Origin: Blastomussa wellsi
Lineage: Eukaryota > Cnidaria > Anthozoa > Scleractinia > Plerogyridae
Direction: 5' to 3'
DNA: 64,000 nucleotides
NCBI GenBank assembly: GCA_947652115.1
Contig: OX393565.1
Location: 26,660,648-26,724,647, forward strand
The notes under the pieces are model-generated. The model saw nothing but the letters and a program-made list of their open reading frames with translations. It did no database searches and had not been told where the DNA came from. Of this stretch, positions 11,701 to 23,700 are shown one piece after another; within the stretch, counting starts at the first letter, position 1; each line of letters opens with the position of its first letter. Position numbers and translations under genes: made by a program.

Positions 11701-14700
11701 AAACCAGTCGATCGAGGCTTTCGTGTACTGCGTTCTCGGCGCCCAAGTGGATCAAAGAAGCAGCATCCAGGGCAATGGAGGCCGAGCGCGTGAGGTCCAA
11801 AGCCAGTTTCTTCACCTGTTTGAAGGCGCAGTGATACAGCCAGATTTGTCAGCGTCTGTTCAAAGATACCAACTTGCCATTGACGAGGCGAAAGTCAGGC
11901 TGAACCTTGCTTTGTGCCCGGGCGCATGGCTGATGCCAGGCTACATGGTGATCAACACAGAAAGCGTTATGGGCTACAACAACTTCCTCAAACAAGCTGT
12001 GGCGGGGATGAAACTTGGAATAAACAACCAGATCAACAAGGACAAAAAAAAAGTGACCCATCAACCCATGGATGGAGAGAAATCAAAATACAACCCACCA
12101 AGCAGCCACCCTTCGAACCCAATTCACAAAGCGGCCACAGCTGAAAGCAAAAAAGATCTGGAGCCTTCTGCCAAAACACCTGCGGCCACAGCTGAAAGCA
12201 AAAAAGATCTGGAGCCTTCTGCCAAAACACCTGCAACAGGGGTGCGGGGTTCACCCCGCGCACAAACGGTTGAAACAGCCAGCACGGACAGTGAGGCTCA
12301 TGACACGAACAAAACGGCTCTGATAGTTGGTGTGGTCGCACTTGCGGGTTTGGTGTTTTTGGCGTCCCGCTAACTCTGTTTTTTGGTCAAGCGCTCAATC
12401 AAAAAGGCGACAACAGCCAAAATCACAAGCCAGGCGTGCTCAGCCAGAAACCCGAGGACCTTACCAGCAGTTGTGAAAAGAAAAGAAACAATCGAGCCAA
12501 GGAGACCTGGAAGGACGGACAATATTTTTTTACCGAGGTCTTTTAGCCCGTTTCCCAAAGCTTTGCCGAATGCTTTGACAGCATTGACAACAGGTTTCGT
12601 TAAAAGCTTTACGATTTCCATGATGAGAATACCGGCGGCAATTGAGATCGCTGTCACCGTGAAACCGTATTTTTTGAAGACATTTTTGATTTTTTCTCTG
12701 ACTCTTTCACGGAAAGAAAGCCTTTCAAGGTCTCTTTCTCTTTCAGCCTCGATTTGATTTTCTTCATTCACGAGCCGCTCAACGTTTTCACGGGCGTGCT
12801 CTCTTTCATCAGACGGGGCATTTTCATCATTAACGATTTCTTTTTGCTTTTCTTTTTCTTGTTGTATTTCTTTTTCTTTTTCTGTTCTTTGTTCTTCATT
12901 TTTTTCAAATTCTTGAAGGGGGATCGATTCAAAATCAATCGACTCGTAATCATTGTTTTCCAACCGTTCAAGTTCTCGCTGGAGATCAGTCCGTTCTGCA
13001 ATTTGTCTTTTTGCTCTTTCTCGGGCTTTTTCTCTTTCTGTTGGGCTTTGCTTTTCATCGTCTGCAAATTTTTTATTTTCATAAATGTCTTGTGACAGTG
13101 TTCCAATTTTTTCATCGATTGTTTCTCTTCGACTTTTCCCAAGTTCACGAGTTATTTCTTTTGGAAGTGCAGGATTTATCCGGAATTTATTCGTTTTTGT
13201 GTCTCTTGTTGTTAAAAAATATGTTGTTGTTTTCACACCTTTTTTGGTGGCTCTAAATAAACCGACTTTCACCCTATTGTTTTCCATTCGGACATTAAGA
13301 TCTTCCAACTTTGCAAATGGAAACTCTTTTTTAAGAAAATCATTAGCAACCATGATTGTTGTCAAATCGTTTTTTGGAGGATCAGGCTTAGGATCAGGCA
13401 GATCTTCTTCGATATAAGAGGTTTCTGCAGTGGAAGAACTCCTTGACCTTTCCCTCAGACGTTTCAGGCGATCTCTCATTTCTTGTTCTTCAGGAAAACC
13501 GGAATCCCTGTCGCCATGATCAAGATGTTCATATTTCTCATCATCTTTCTCAGCATCTTTCTCATGATCATCATCATGTTCCAAAAGAGGGTCTTTTTCT
13601 TCTTCCATCATTGCCATTGCGAAATATAAATTCTATTTATTTTCAATTTAAATAAAAATGTGCAGCTTTCAATACCATGTATGTGCAAACAGAAGTTGAC
13701 GGAAGAAGAGTGGAACGTGCGGTGCAAACAAACCTTCATCCAGAGCACAGCCAAAAAACTGGCCTCGCGATGAAAGCCGAGCGCGTGGTCAATCGCATCA
13801 CTTTTGATCGCAGCGAAGCCAACCCCGGGGAGACCTTATATGTTTACGTGCCCAAGCTGGATCAGAACGAGGTTCTCGTGCCAGGCACGCTCGCACTGGT
13901 CTTCAAAATCGACTTGGCGGGAGGGGACGCTGACAACTTCCTCGTTCAAAACGTCACCCGCGCCCTGGTCGATAAACTGCACGTGAAGTTCGGCGCGGAA
14001 ACACTGCAGGACACGGATGGATATGACATCTACAAGATCTGGGAGGACCTTTTTCTCTCGCAGGAGGAGCGGGACGACATGCTGCTCGAGGGCATCCAGT
14101 CTGAAGACCTCTGCAAGATCCGCTCAGACTCGGGAGACAAGAAAACCACGGGTGTTGCCAAAGAAAACGCGCTGGAAAAGGTTTACGGGAAAAAATACCG
14201 GATCCGCCTGGACCACTCAATACTGACCGACCACGGCGTCTTTTACCCCCAAGCGCTCCTCCACGACCTCCTGTTTCAGCTGAAGCTCGCGCCGGCCTCG
14301 CAGGTTGTCAAAGGCTCTGACCCCGATAAACTGAAATACAAGCTGACAAACATCCAGCTCGAGTTTGAAACAATCAGAAGCAAGACCTTGGCGGACGAGG
14401 CTCGCAGCGTTTACACCGCGGGAAAGGGGTTCAAATACGACCATGTGGTGCGGCCCGAGGTGGTCAGCTTCAAAAAAGAAGTGGCCTCAAGCGTGACCAT
14501 CAAATTTAACGCCCAAAAAAGGTCCCTGAAAGGCCTTCTTCTCCTTTTCGTTGAGCCTTACACTGCAGGAACCCGGGATTCAGAAAAGTACATTAATCCG
14601 ACCCTGAAGAAAGTCGTTGTCACGGTGAACGGCTCGACCAACAAGCTCTTCAACAACGGCCTCGGAAACACGGATACTTGGGCCGAAGTTGACCGCTTTT

Positions 14701-17700
14701 TCGGAAAGAAAGCCCAAAAAACAAAGCACATGAATCCGGTAAAGTTTTTCACCGAAGACAGATTCGGGCTTCTGATTGATTTGCGCACATCGGGGGATCC
14801 AACGCTGCATGGAAGCGGCACGCGGCTTGTGAACACAACACATGGAGTCCAGCTTGAAATCGAGCGGGACCTCATTGGCGCAGGCGATGTGAAATGCCAC
14901 ATCTTTGCAATTTCGGACGCGCAAATAGACATTAAAAATCAGCAATTAGTTTCAGTGTTGCACTGATCATATAATGGACCCAAACAACATCCCGTTCAAC
15001 GCTCTCATCGTCGGGCCGACGAATTCGGGCAAATCAAAGTTTGTGGTGGAACAGCTCCGCGGTCCTTTCCACGGCAAGTTCGACTTCATCACGCTCATCT
15101 GCCCGACATTCGCGCACAACAGGACTTTTCATCGCTTCGCTTTGGCGGACCCGCGTTTCAAAGTTATCATTTGTGAACAGCATTTTGTTGAAGCCTGGCT
15201 GAAAGTGGTTTGCCTTGAATTGGAGGGCACCAATGCGCTCATTATCCTCGATGACTGCGCGGCCTCGAAAGATGTGAAAAAGCGCACGGGCCAGCTGGTC
15301 AATCTCGCGTTCAGCGCCCGCCACACAGGATTCAGCGTGTGGGTGCTCGCCCAAAAGCTGACCAGCATCACAGCCTCTTTCCGCGAAAACGTTGCGGCGC
15401 TTGTGCTTTTTTACACACCCTCGTGGAAGACAACGAAAGCGGTTTTTGAAGATTACGCCGGCGAACTTTCTCAAGATGAGTACAAAGACCTCATTTCGAG
15501 GTTGAAAAAAAATAAGTTCTCCTGCCTTGTGTTCGCACTTCGGCACCCGTTCGGAATAAAATTCAAGCTCAATTAAAAATTCACAACTTATACACAAAAT
15601 GGCGAACCCATCAACACTCGAAATTGATGAACAAGTCTTGACCAACATTGCGGGCTTGCTTGAAGCTGAGGCAACGAGCGCACCGGCCAGCAATTTCCCC
15701 GCAGTTGTTTCAACGCAGCCCGATATCCCAGCGCTGCGCGAGCAGCTGGCCGTGCTGGTGTCGACAGGAAAATCAAAAGAAGCCATCGGGATGCAGCTTT
15801 CACACGACGATGTGAAGCGCCTCTCTGACAAAGATGTTGAGAAATACATCAAACGCTACCATGCGTACGTGGGCTCCAAGACAACGGACAGTTTGCTCGA
15901 CGGCTTCCTTTTTGTTTTGACCAAAGCGGTCGGAATGGTCGTCAAAATCAAAGACATCGAGGCTTATCAAAAAGAAATCAAAAACGACTGGATCATCAAC
16001 AATCAGCTCTCCAACATGGCCGGCAGCACAGCTTTGACTTGCGGCCGTGGTCTCGCTGTGGCCAACGCGGCGATGATCACTGCAAAACACATTGATTTTG
16101 ATTCTTTCAAGCATGAAGCGCAAACGACTGAAATTGCTGAGCTTTCCTCACCAACTGCTGAACATTCCTGACCAACTGCTGAATAATTCCTCACAAATTA
16201 AACAAAAATTTCTTTCAATATACCATGGCTGAAGAACAACCGACCGTTGCACCACAAGCAAACCTTGCACCACAGGAAAGCCAAGTGACTTCACAAACGC
16301 CGCCAACAAAGCCCGCCAAAAATCCCAATCGAGTGGCTGCGGGCAAAGCGACTGCTGATAAAACTCGGCAGGCCCGCGAAGCACAGAAAAAAGCCCTTGA
16401 TGAAGCAAATGGCAAACTTGCATCAATTGAGAATGCGCAAGCTCAACACCCCGTGGAGGCGACGCCGGAGCCCACCGTGCGGCAAGCCCCACACCCCGCA
16501 AAAACCGGTCTCAGCACAAACGAATGGCTCACACTCGCCGGAATTGGCGTCGCGCTCTTCACGACTTATGTCAAGCGTGAAGACATCCAGCGCTTTTTCA
16601 CACGGGAACCTGCAGGGGGGCAAGCCCCACACCCCGTGGAGGCGACGCCAGCACCTGCAGTGGAGCAAGCCCCACACCCCAGGGTGGCGACGCAGCCATC
16701 AAGAAATGCCTTTCGACCGATGGATTAAATATTTACACAATAAACAAAACATGAAAATTGACGGTGCCCAAGCTGTTGCATCAGGCGTTGGTATTTTTGC
16801 AATCACCTTTGTGTGGTTCAAACTTGCCTTCGCCTTTGCTGATACAATCATGCTTCTCTGGGATGCACCATTCATTGAAGAAGATGAAGATGAAGATGAG
16901 GAATTTCCTGTGTTGCCAATTTACCCTGACGAGAAACCGCCAAGCTATGCAGATTCACTGGCTGATGAAGGACCCAAACAACATCCCGTTCAACGCTCTC
17001 ATCGTCGGGCCGACGAATTCGGGCAAATCAAAGTTTGTGGTGGAACAGCTCCGCGGTCCTTTCCACGGCAAGTTCGACTTCATCACGCTCATCTGCCCGA
17101 CATTCGCGCACAACAGGACTTTTCATCGCTTCGCTTTGGCGGACCCGCGTTTCAAAGTTATCATTTGTGAACAGCATTTTGTTGAAGCCTGGCTGAAAGT
17201 GGTTTGCCTTGAATTGGAGGGCACCAATGCGCTCATTATCCTCGATGACTGCGCGGCCTCGAAAGATGTGAAAAAGCGCATGGGCCAGCTGGTCAATCTC
17301 GCGTTCAGCGCCCGCCACACAGAATTCAGCGTGTGGGTGCTCGCCCAAAAGCTGACCAGCATCACAGCCTCTTTCCGCGAAAACGTTGCGGCGCTTGTGC
17401 TTTTTTACACACCCTTGTGGAAGACAACGAAAGCGGTTTTTGAAGATTACGCCGGCGAACTTTCTCAAGATGAGTACAAAGACCTCATTTCGAGGTTGAA
17501 AAAAAATAAGTTCTCCTGCCTTGTGTTCGCACTTCGGCACCCGTTCGGAATAAAATTCAAGCTCAATTAAAAATTCACAACTTATACACAAAATGGCGAA
17601 CCCATCAACACTCGAAATTGATGAACAAGTCTTGACCAACATTGCGGGCTTGCTTGAAGCTGAGGCAACGAGCGCACCGGCCAGCAATTTCCCCGCAGTT

Positions 17701-20700
17701 GTTTCAACGCAGCCCGATATCCCAGCGCTGCGCGAGCAGCTGGCCGTGCTGGTGTCGACAGGAAAATCAAAAGAAGCCATCGGGACGCAGCTTTCACACG
17801 ACGATGTGAAGCGCCTCTCTGACAAAGATGTTGAGAAATACATCAAACGCTACCATGCGTACGTGGGCTCCAAGACAACGGACAGTTTGCTCGACGGCTT
17901 CCTTTTTGTTTTGACCAAAGCGGTCGGAATGGTCGTCAAAATCAAAGACATCGAGGCTTATCAAAAAGAAATCAAAAACGACTGGATCATCAACAATCAG
18001 CTCTCCAACATGGCCGGCAGCACAGCTTTGACTTGCGGCCGTGGTCTCGCTGTGGCCAACGCGGCGATGATCACTGCAAAACACATTGATTTTGATTCTT
18101 TCAAGCATGAAGCGCAAACGACTGAAATTGCTGAGCTTTCCTCACCAACTGCTGAACATTCCTGACCAACTGCTGAATAATTCCTCACAAATTAAACAAA
18201 AATTTCTTTCAATATACCATGGCTGAAGAACAACCGACCGTTGCACCACAAGCAAACCTTGCACCACAGGAAAGCCAAGTGACTTCACAAACGCCGCCAA
18301 CAAAGCCCGCCAAAAATCCCAATCGAGTGGCTGCGGGCAAAGCGACTGCTGATAAAACTCGGCAGGCCCGCGAAGCACAGAAAAAAGCCCTTGATGAAGC
18401 AAATGGCAAACTTGCATCAATTGAGAATGCGCAAGCTCAACACCCCGTGGAGGCGACGCCGGAGCCCACCGTGCGGCAAGCCCCACACCCCGCAAAAACC
18501 GGTCTCAGCACAAACGAATGGCTCACACTCGCCGGAATTGGCGTCGCGCTCTTCACGACTTATGTCAAGCGTGAAGACATCCAGCGCTTTTTCACACGGG
18601 AACCTGCAGGGGGGCAAGCCCCACACCCCGTGGAGGCGACGCCAGCACCTGCAGTGGAGCAAGCCCCACACCCCAGGGTGGCGACGCAGCCATCAAGAAA
18701 TGCCTTTCGACCGATGGATTAAATATTTACACAATAAACAAAACATGAAAATTGACGGTGCCCAAGCTGTTGCATCAGGCGTTGGTATTTTTGCAATCAC
18801 CTTTGTGTGGTTCAAACTTGCCTTCGCCTTTGCTGATACAATCATGCTTCTCTGGGATGCACCATTCATTGAAGAAGATGAAGATGAAGATGAGGAATTT
18901 CCTGTGTTGCCAATTTACCCTGACGAGAAACCGCCAAGCTATGCAGATTCACTGGCTGATGAAGATGATTAATTTCTTTTGAACGTTTATTTTTTTTTCT
19001 TTTATACCAAACATGCCTGAAAACAATCTTGTAAAAAACGCCATGGAGGCCGCGACTCTCGTTGGCCTCTCTGCTGGCATTGGGTGGGCTGTCAAAAAAG
19101 TGTTCAAGAGAAGTTTTACAGATGACCCTTCAGATTCTATCGAAAACTTCGCAATGTTCACTGGTGTGATGACGGGCAGCATCTGGCTCAAGAAGTACCT
19201 GGAAGACCAGAAAATCCTCCCGACCAACGTTTGAACACCCAAAAATCATTTGAAAAAATGGCGGCAATTTATAATCATGGCAAGTATCGCAATTATGGTT
19301 GGCGGTGCTTTGGTGAACGCAGTGGCTTTCATCGGCGGCAGTTATCTGGCGAAGGCTTTGGATGGTGATGGCCAGGCCTCGCGTGAAGAAATAGAGCGCC
19401 ACGACCGAGCTATGGAGGAGTATCAAGCTGCGTACAACAAATTCGTGCGCGACCGCACCAAACGTCTCGACTGGATTGAAACAAACGAGCGCATGAAAGC
19501 TGACGCCAAGCAGGATTTCACAAACACTGACTACGCTTTAAAACTTTACAACCAGGCGCATCCTGAAGAGGCTCCTCTAAAAGAGCCCAAATTTTCGGAT
19601 TTTTATCAACCAAGCCAGCGGCAAAAAAATGGTGAACTCATGTTCGTCGGGGCCGGGGCTCTCGCTTTGGGCTACGCTGCTTTCCGGTTCTTTTAAACTT
19701 TTTTTTACCTCTTTTATATGGATTTCTACTGTGTGTATGAGAAGAAGATCACCCCCAACGTTCGTGGGAGTGAAAGACTCGGAAAAACAAAAAATGGGCA
19801 AACCTTTCTGAAAGTCAAATGCGCCTCTTGCGGGAAAACCAAAACAAGATTCATCTGCTAACATTTAAACTTTTTTTCACCTCGTTTATATGGACACCAA
19901 ACTCGCGAAGATATACTACAGCCCTGGCGGTTATTGGAAAGGCATTGCCGCCATCAAAAAACTGGCCGCGGCTGCAAACGTCCCGGAAGACACCGCAAAA
20001 AAAGTGGTTGATCCAGCAAGCCCTCTGGCAGATATTCCTTCCGGCGCCGAAGCATATACCTCGACCGAAATTCGACGTGTCCTTACCCAACAAGGTCCAC
20101 CAGGCGGACCTTCTTTTTTTGCCTCACGATAAACTGCCTCGCGGTCGCAAAGTCTGGAAATACGCGCTGAACGTTGTCGACGTGGCCAGCCGTTTCAAAG
20201 AGTCCGAACCCTTGACCTCGAAAAATTCTGATGAGGTTGCCCAGGCTTTTCAGAAAATTTACAAGCGCGGCCCTTTGAAATGGCCTGAAATGTTGCAAGT
20301 TGACCCTGGGCGCGAATTCATGGGCGCCGTGACGAAAGTCATGGAAAATCACAAAACTTTCATCCGGCGCGGGCGCGTCAACATTCACCGCGATCAGGCC
20401 ATTGTTGAACGTTACAACCGCACCCTTGCCGAACGCCTGTTCGGTCACCAGTATGCCGTGGAAATGCGGCTGCCTGAGGGCCAGCGGTCCAGGGCATGGG
20501 TGAAAAGACTTCCTGAAGTTGTTTCGGCTTTGAACAACGAGGTGACCAGCCTCATCGGAAAGAAACCCGCTGTTGCAATCAAAGAGAAATCTGTTTTTTC
20601 GAAACCTTCGACTGCTTATCACAGACCTGTTGGGAAGGATGAAAAAATCCTGCCATATCTTGTTCAGGTTCGTCATCTTTACGAACCTGGTGAGCTTGAA

Positions 20701-23700
20701 GGGGGGAAAAAAAGAGCCACGGATCCGGTTTGGTCTTTGAAAGTTTTCACCATTGAAAAGGTTTTACAAAAACCGGATCAGCCCTTTCTGTACTATTTGC
20801 ATGATGGACCCAAGCGCGGCTTTGTGCGTGAAGAGCTGCTGGTTATTCCTCCAAACACCGTTCTCCCGCCAGCCAGCGTGGACAGTTGAACAAACAAATG
20901 AAATTTTGAAAAATGGGCCGTGGACGCAACGGTGTTCTCATTCATGCTTCAACCATTGGGAAAAGAAGGACAAGAAGTGACGTTAACCAAAAATATTCTG
21001 ATATTTTTGGCAGAAACAACACCGTTAAAAATCCAGAAGAAATTTTTCTTGACCCTGGAGTTTTGAATTATTTGCGCAGTTTGCGCCCGAGCGAGATTGT
21101 TAAAACTGTTATTCCAACCACTCCCCGAGCGCTGTGATCACTTCCGTGTCCAACAGTTCTGCAAAGTCTTCTTCTGTGAGTGAGGTGTCACCCCACACCC
21201 CACAACACTCTTTTTTCCCATATGCTTTTGTGTGGATCCCGTCTTCCGCAATCCAGCGTTTTGAATCAAACGCGCACAGTGAAATCTTGTTCACGTGCAT
21301 GCCCCAGATTTCATGCCCTTCGCTCCGCAGAATGTTCATGCCGTGTCTCATCTGTTTCTTCTCGCCAAAAATCATTTCGCGGTAATGCTCGTGCTTGATT
21401 TTTTTCTTGACGACGCACTTTTTCACCCCCTTTGCCTTTTTTATATTTTTTTCGTCCCCTCGGAGGATGGAATACATTTTTGACCTGAGACAGATGACTT
21501 CGTCAATTGGCACCCCCGCGCATTCATCTTTCATTTTGCCCAGGACCTTTTTGTTGACGTTTGAGTGCAGCGGGTGCTCCTTCGGGTAATCACTCAAGTC
21601 ATACAATGATTTGTTTCGTGCAACGTCTTTGTACACGTCTTCTGTTTCGATCTCGAGCAGAAGGCTGTCCGTGTCTGTGTACAAAAGTTCACATTTTGGT
21701 CCGTACTGCTTTTTCAGGTGGTTGTAGAAAAAGTCGTACATGAGGATCTTGCTGTTGTCCAGGATCGTCATGCCCGTGTACACCGGTTTGTTCAGCAGAA
21801 TTTTTCCTTTGTGCATGTGTATGCCCGCGATATCATTTGTGAATTCTACAAACCTTGAGAACAGGGGGCTGGCAACCAGTTTTCTTATTTTGTTTTCTTC
21901 ATCACCGCGCACGATTTTGATGTCCGTGCGCTTCCGCAGGTTCTCCATCGTTTTCCCGAACACCGAGTTGTTCATCAGCTTGTAGAAGTTCTTTTCAAAG
22001 TCGCTTTTTGCTTCTTTTCGGAACTCTGTGTTCATCATGATGTACGGCTCCATCCAGCGCTCTTGATCGAACTCGAGCACCTTGTGGACTTTTTTCAATT
22101 TCATGCCCTGTTTCAGATAAAACTGGAGGTTCCTGTAATGCAAAACGTAATTGTTTTTGTCTTCAAGCGTCAGCAGCAGCTTCTTGTCTTTTAGTGGTTT
22201 CAGATCAAGCTTTTCCATCAGACGATTTTGATAGTCCGACATGTCCTCTTTTTTTACCGCCTTTTTTTCCGGTGCAAGCGGATAGCTGTTGTGCTCTTCA
22301 TGCAGTTCCGCCGGATATTCAAGGTCAACCTCAAGAATCCACCCAGTTTTTGCACCCTCTTTTTTCTTTTGGATTTCTTCTTCAGTCGGCATGACACGTT
22401 TCCATTTGAAATTCCTCAATGGCAGGGGCTTGCACATGGCCCAGCCGTAAAGGTTGTTTGCATCGAGATACATGATCCAACTTTTCGGTTTGCTTTCATC
22501 GAAGCCTTCACACATTGGGTTGTTGGCTTTGGCGTGCCTCTTACTGGCCATTGAAATCCCGCCGCGCATCCCCCTTTCCACAAACAAATGCATGTCGATG
22601 TCTGTGAAAAGCTCCAGCTCGACGCCTGTCATTTTCAAGAGCGCGTCCCAGCTCAATCCTGGTGATGTGAAATAATGCGCCGGATCAAGCCCATACTGCT
22701 TTTGACATAAGTCCCTGAAGTTTTCAAAAACATCTGCCAGCAGGGCGACATCCGTTTTCACATAGAGATCGTGATAATCTCCAAGATTTTTGCACTCAAA
22801 TGTTTCCCAGACTTTCTGTGCGTGCGCATATTCAGCATCTGAAATTCCTTCGTCATTCAGTTTGCTGTAAAACTTGTCTTTTTCCGGCAGTTTTGTCTCG
22901 TCGAACCTCTCCCATGTGTCCATGTACTCATACGGATAGATCCCTTTTTGAAACAAAAGTTCGCTTCCTTTTGCGATTTTTGCTGTGTTTTTCAATGCCT
23001 CTTTGGGTGTTGCTTTCACAAGTGAATCGAGGCTCCCCTGCAGAAAATTCAAGCTGTCAATGAAATGCAAACCACCCATGGAAAATGTGATGTACTTTTC
23101 CATGTTGTTGGCGATGCATTTCACTTCTTTTTCTTGCTGCGCTATCGCTTGCATCAAGTGGTGCGCATCATAACCTCTCAGATTGTGAAATACCACTGGA
23201 ATTGGGAATGTTTTGGGCTTCAACTTCAGTTTGAAATTGCACTCGTTGTGCGCGGCTCCGCGGAACTTGCCTGTCACGTGGCAGTGGTCTTTTACAGCGT
23301 CTCTGAAAACTGGTTGGATCAACGGTTTTTCACAAAATCGGCATTTTTCTTGTTTTTCCGCCGCTTCTTTTTGTTCTTTTGCCAACTTTTTCATGCAAAT
23401 GAAATCCAGCTTCTTTTGCGCAAACCAGAAACATTTTTTGTGAACCTGCCCCAAATATTCGTCTTTGTTTTTGTTCCATGCTGGCAATGAGTCGAGGAAA
23501 TTTTCTTTCATCAAACTTTTGTTGCATATATGGCATTCTGTTGCGCTTTTGAAATTTTCCCAATCTTTTGGTGACATCGCAACCGGTTTTGGTTCTTCCA
23601 CACTTTCTCTCAATTTTTCTTCCTCTTGCACGATGTCGTTCAGAAAGTTCCCCACCGCATTTTTTCCCCTCCAGACTTTTGTGTTCATGATTTTTCCATC

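Larger units (their letters stand above)
14976..16969 (+). repeat. 1994-bp tandem duplication, unit 1
   Basis: Unit 1 spans the ATPase, the 190- and 167-residue genes and most of the 75-residue gene. It is followed directly by unit 2 (16970-18963). Only four base differences were found by comparing translations in several frames: 15287/17281, 15329/17323, 15422/17416 and 15792/17786. Junction homology is at most one base (g). Confidence 0.95.
16970..18963 (+). repeat. 1994-bp tandem duplication, unit 2
   Basis: This is the second copy of 14976-16969, ending in the intact last codons of the 75-residue gene. All four differences are transitions, and three lie in a CG dinucleotide in one of the copies, as methylation-linked decay would leave. 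Confidence 0.95.

Noticed and set aside
11318..11815. 165-codon minus-strand ORF inside the 517-residue gene
   Set aside because: Antisense to a long plus-strand gene with consistent composition. No motif was recognised.
15034..15852. 272-codon minus-strand ORF, repeated at 17028-17846
   Set aside because: It is an antisense shadow of the GC-rich ATPase and 190-residue genes, runs across a gene boundary, and has no family features. The sense frames carry Walker motifs.
16397..17170. 257-codon ORF overlapping the 167-residue gene
   Set aside because: Its first two thirds are an out-of-frame reading of the 167-residue gene. Only the part from the ATG at 16751 corresponds to a real small gene.
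14976..18963. Tandem duplication dismissed as pure assembly error
   Set aside because: Not adopted as fact: the four differences and a clean novel junction are compatible with a real event, though haplotype misassembly cannot be excluded without reads.
19890..20889. Programmed ribosomal frameshift in the integrase as the preferred explanation
   Set aside because: The A7 run is a plausible slippery site, but I see no stimulatory structure. A lesion or homopolymer error is simpler, so it stays only a possibility.
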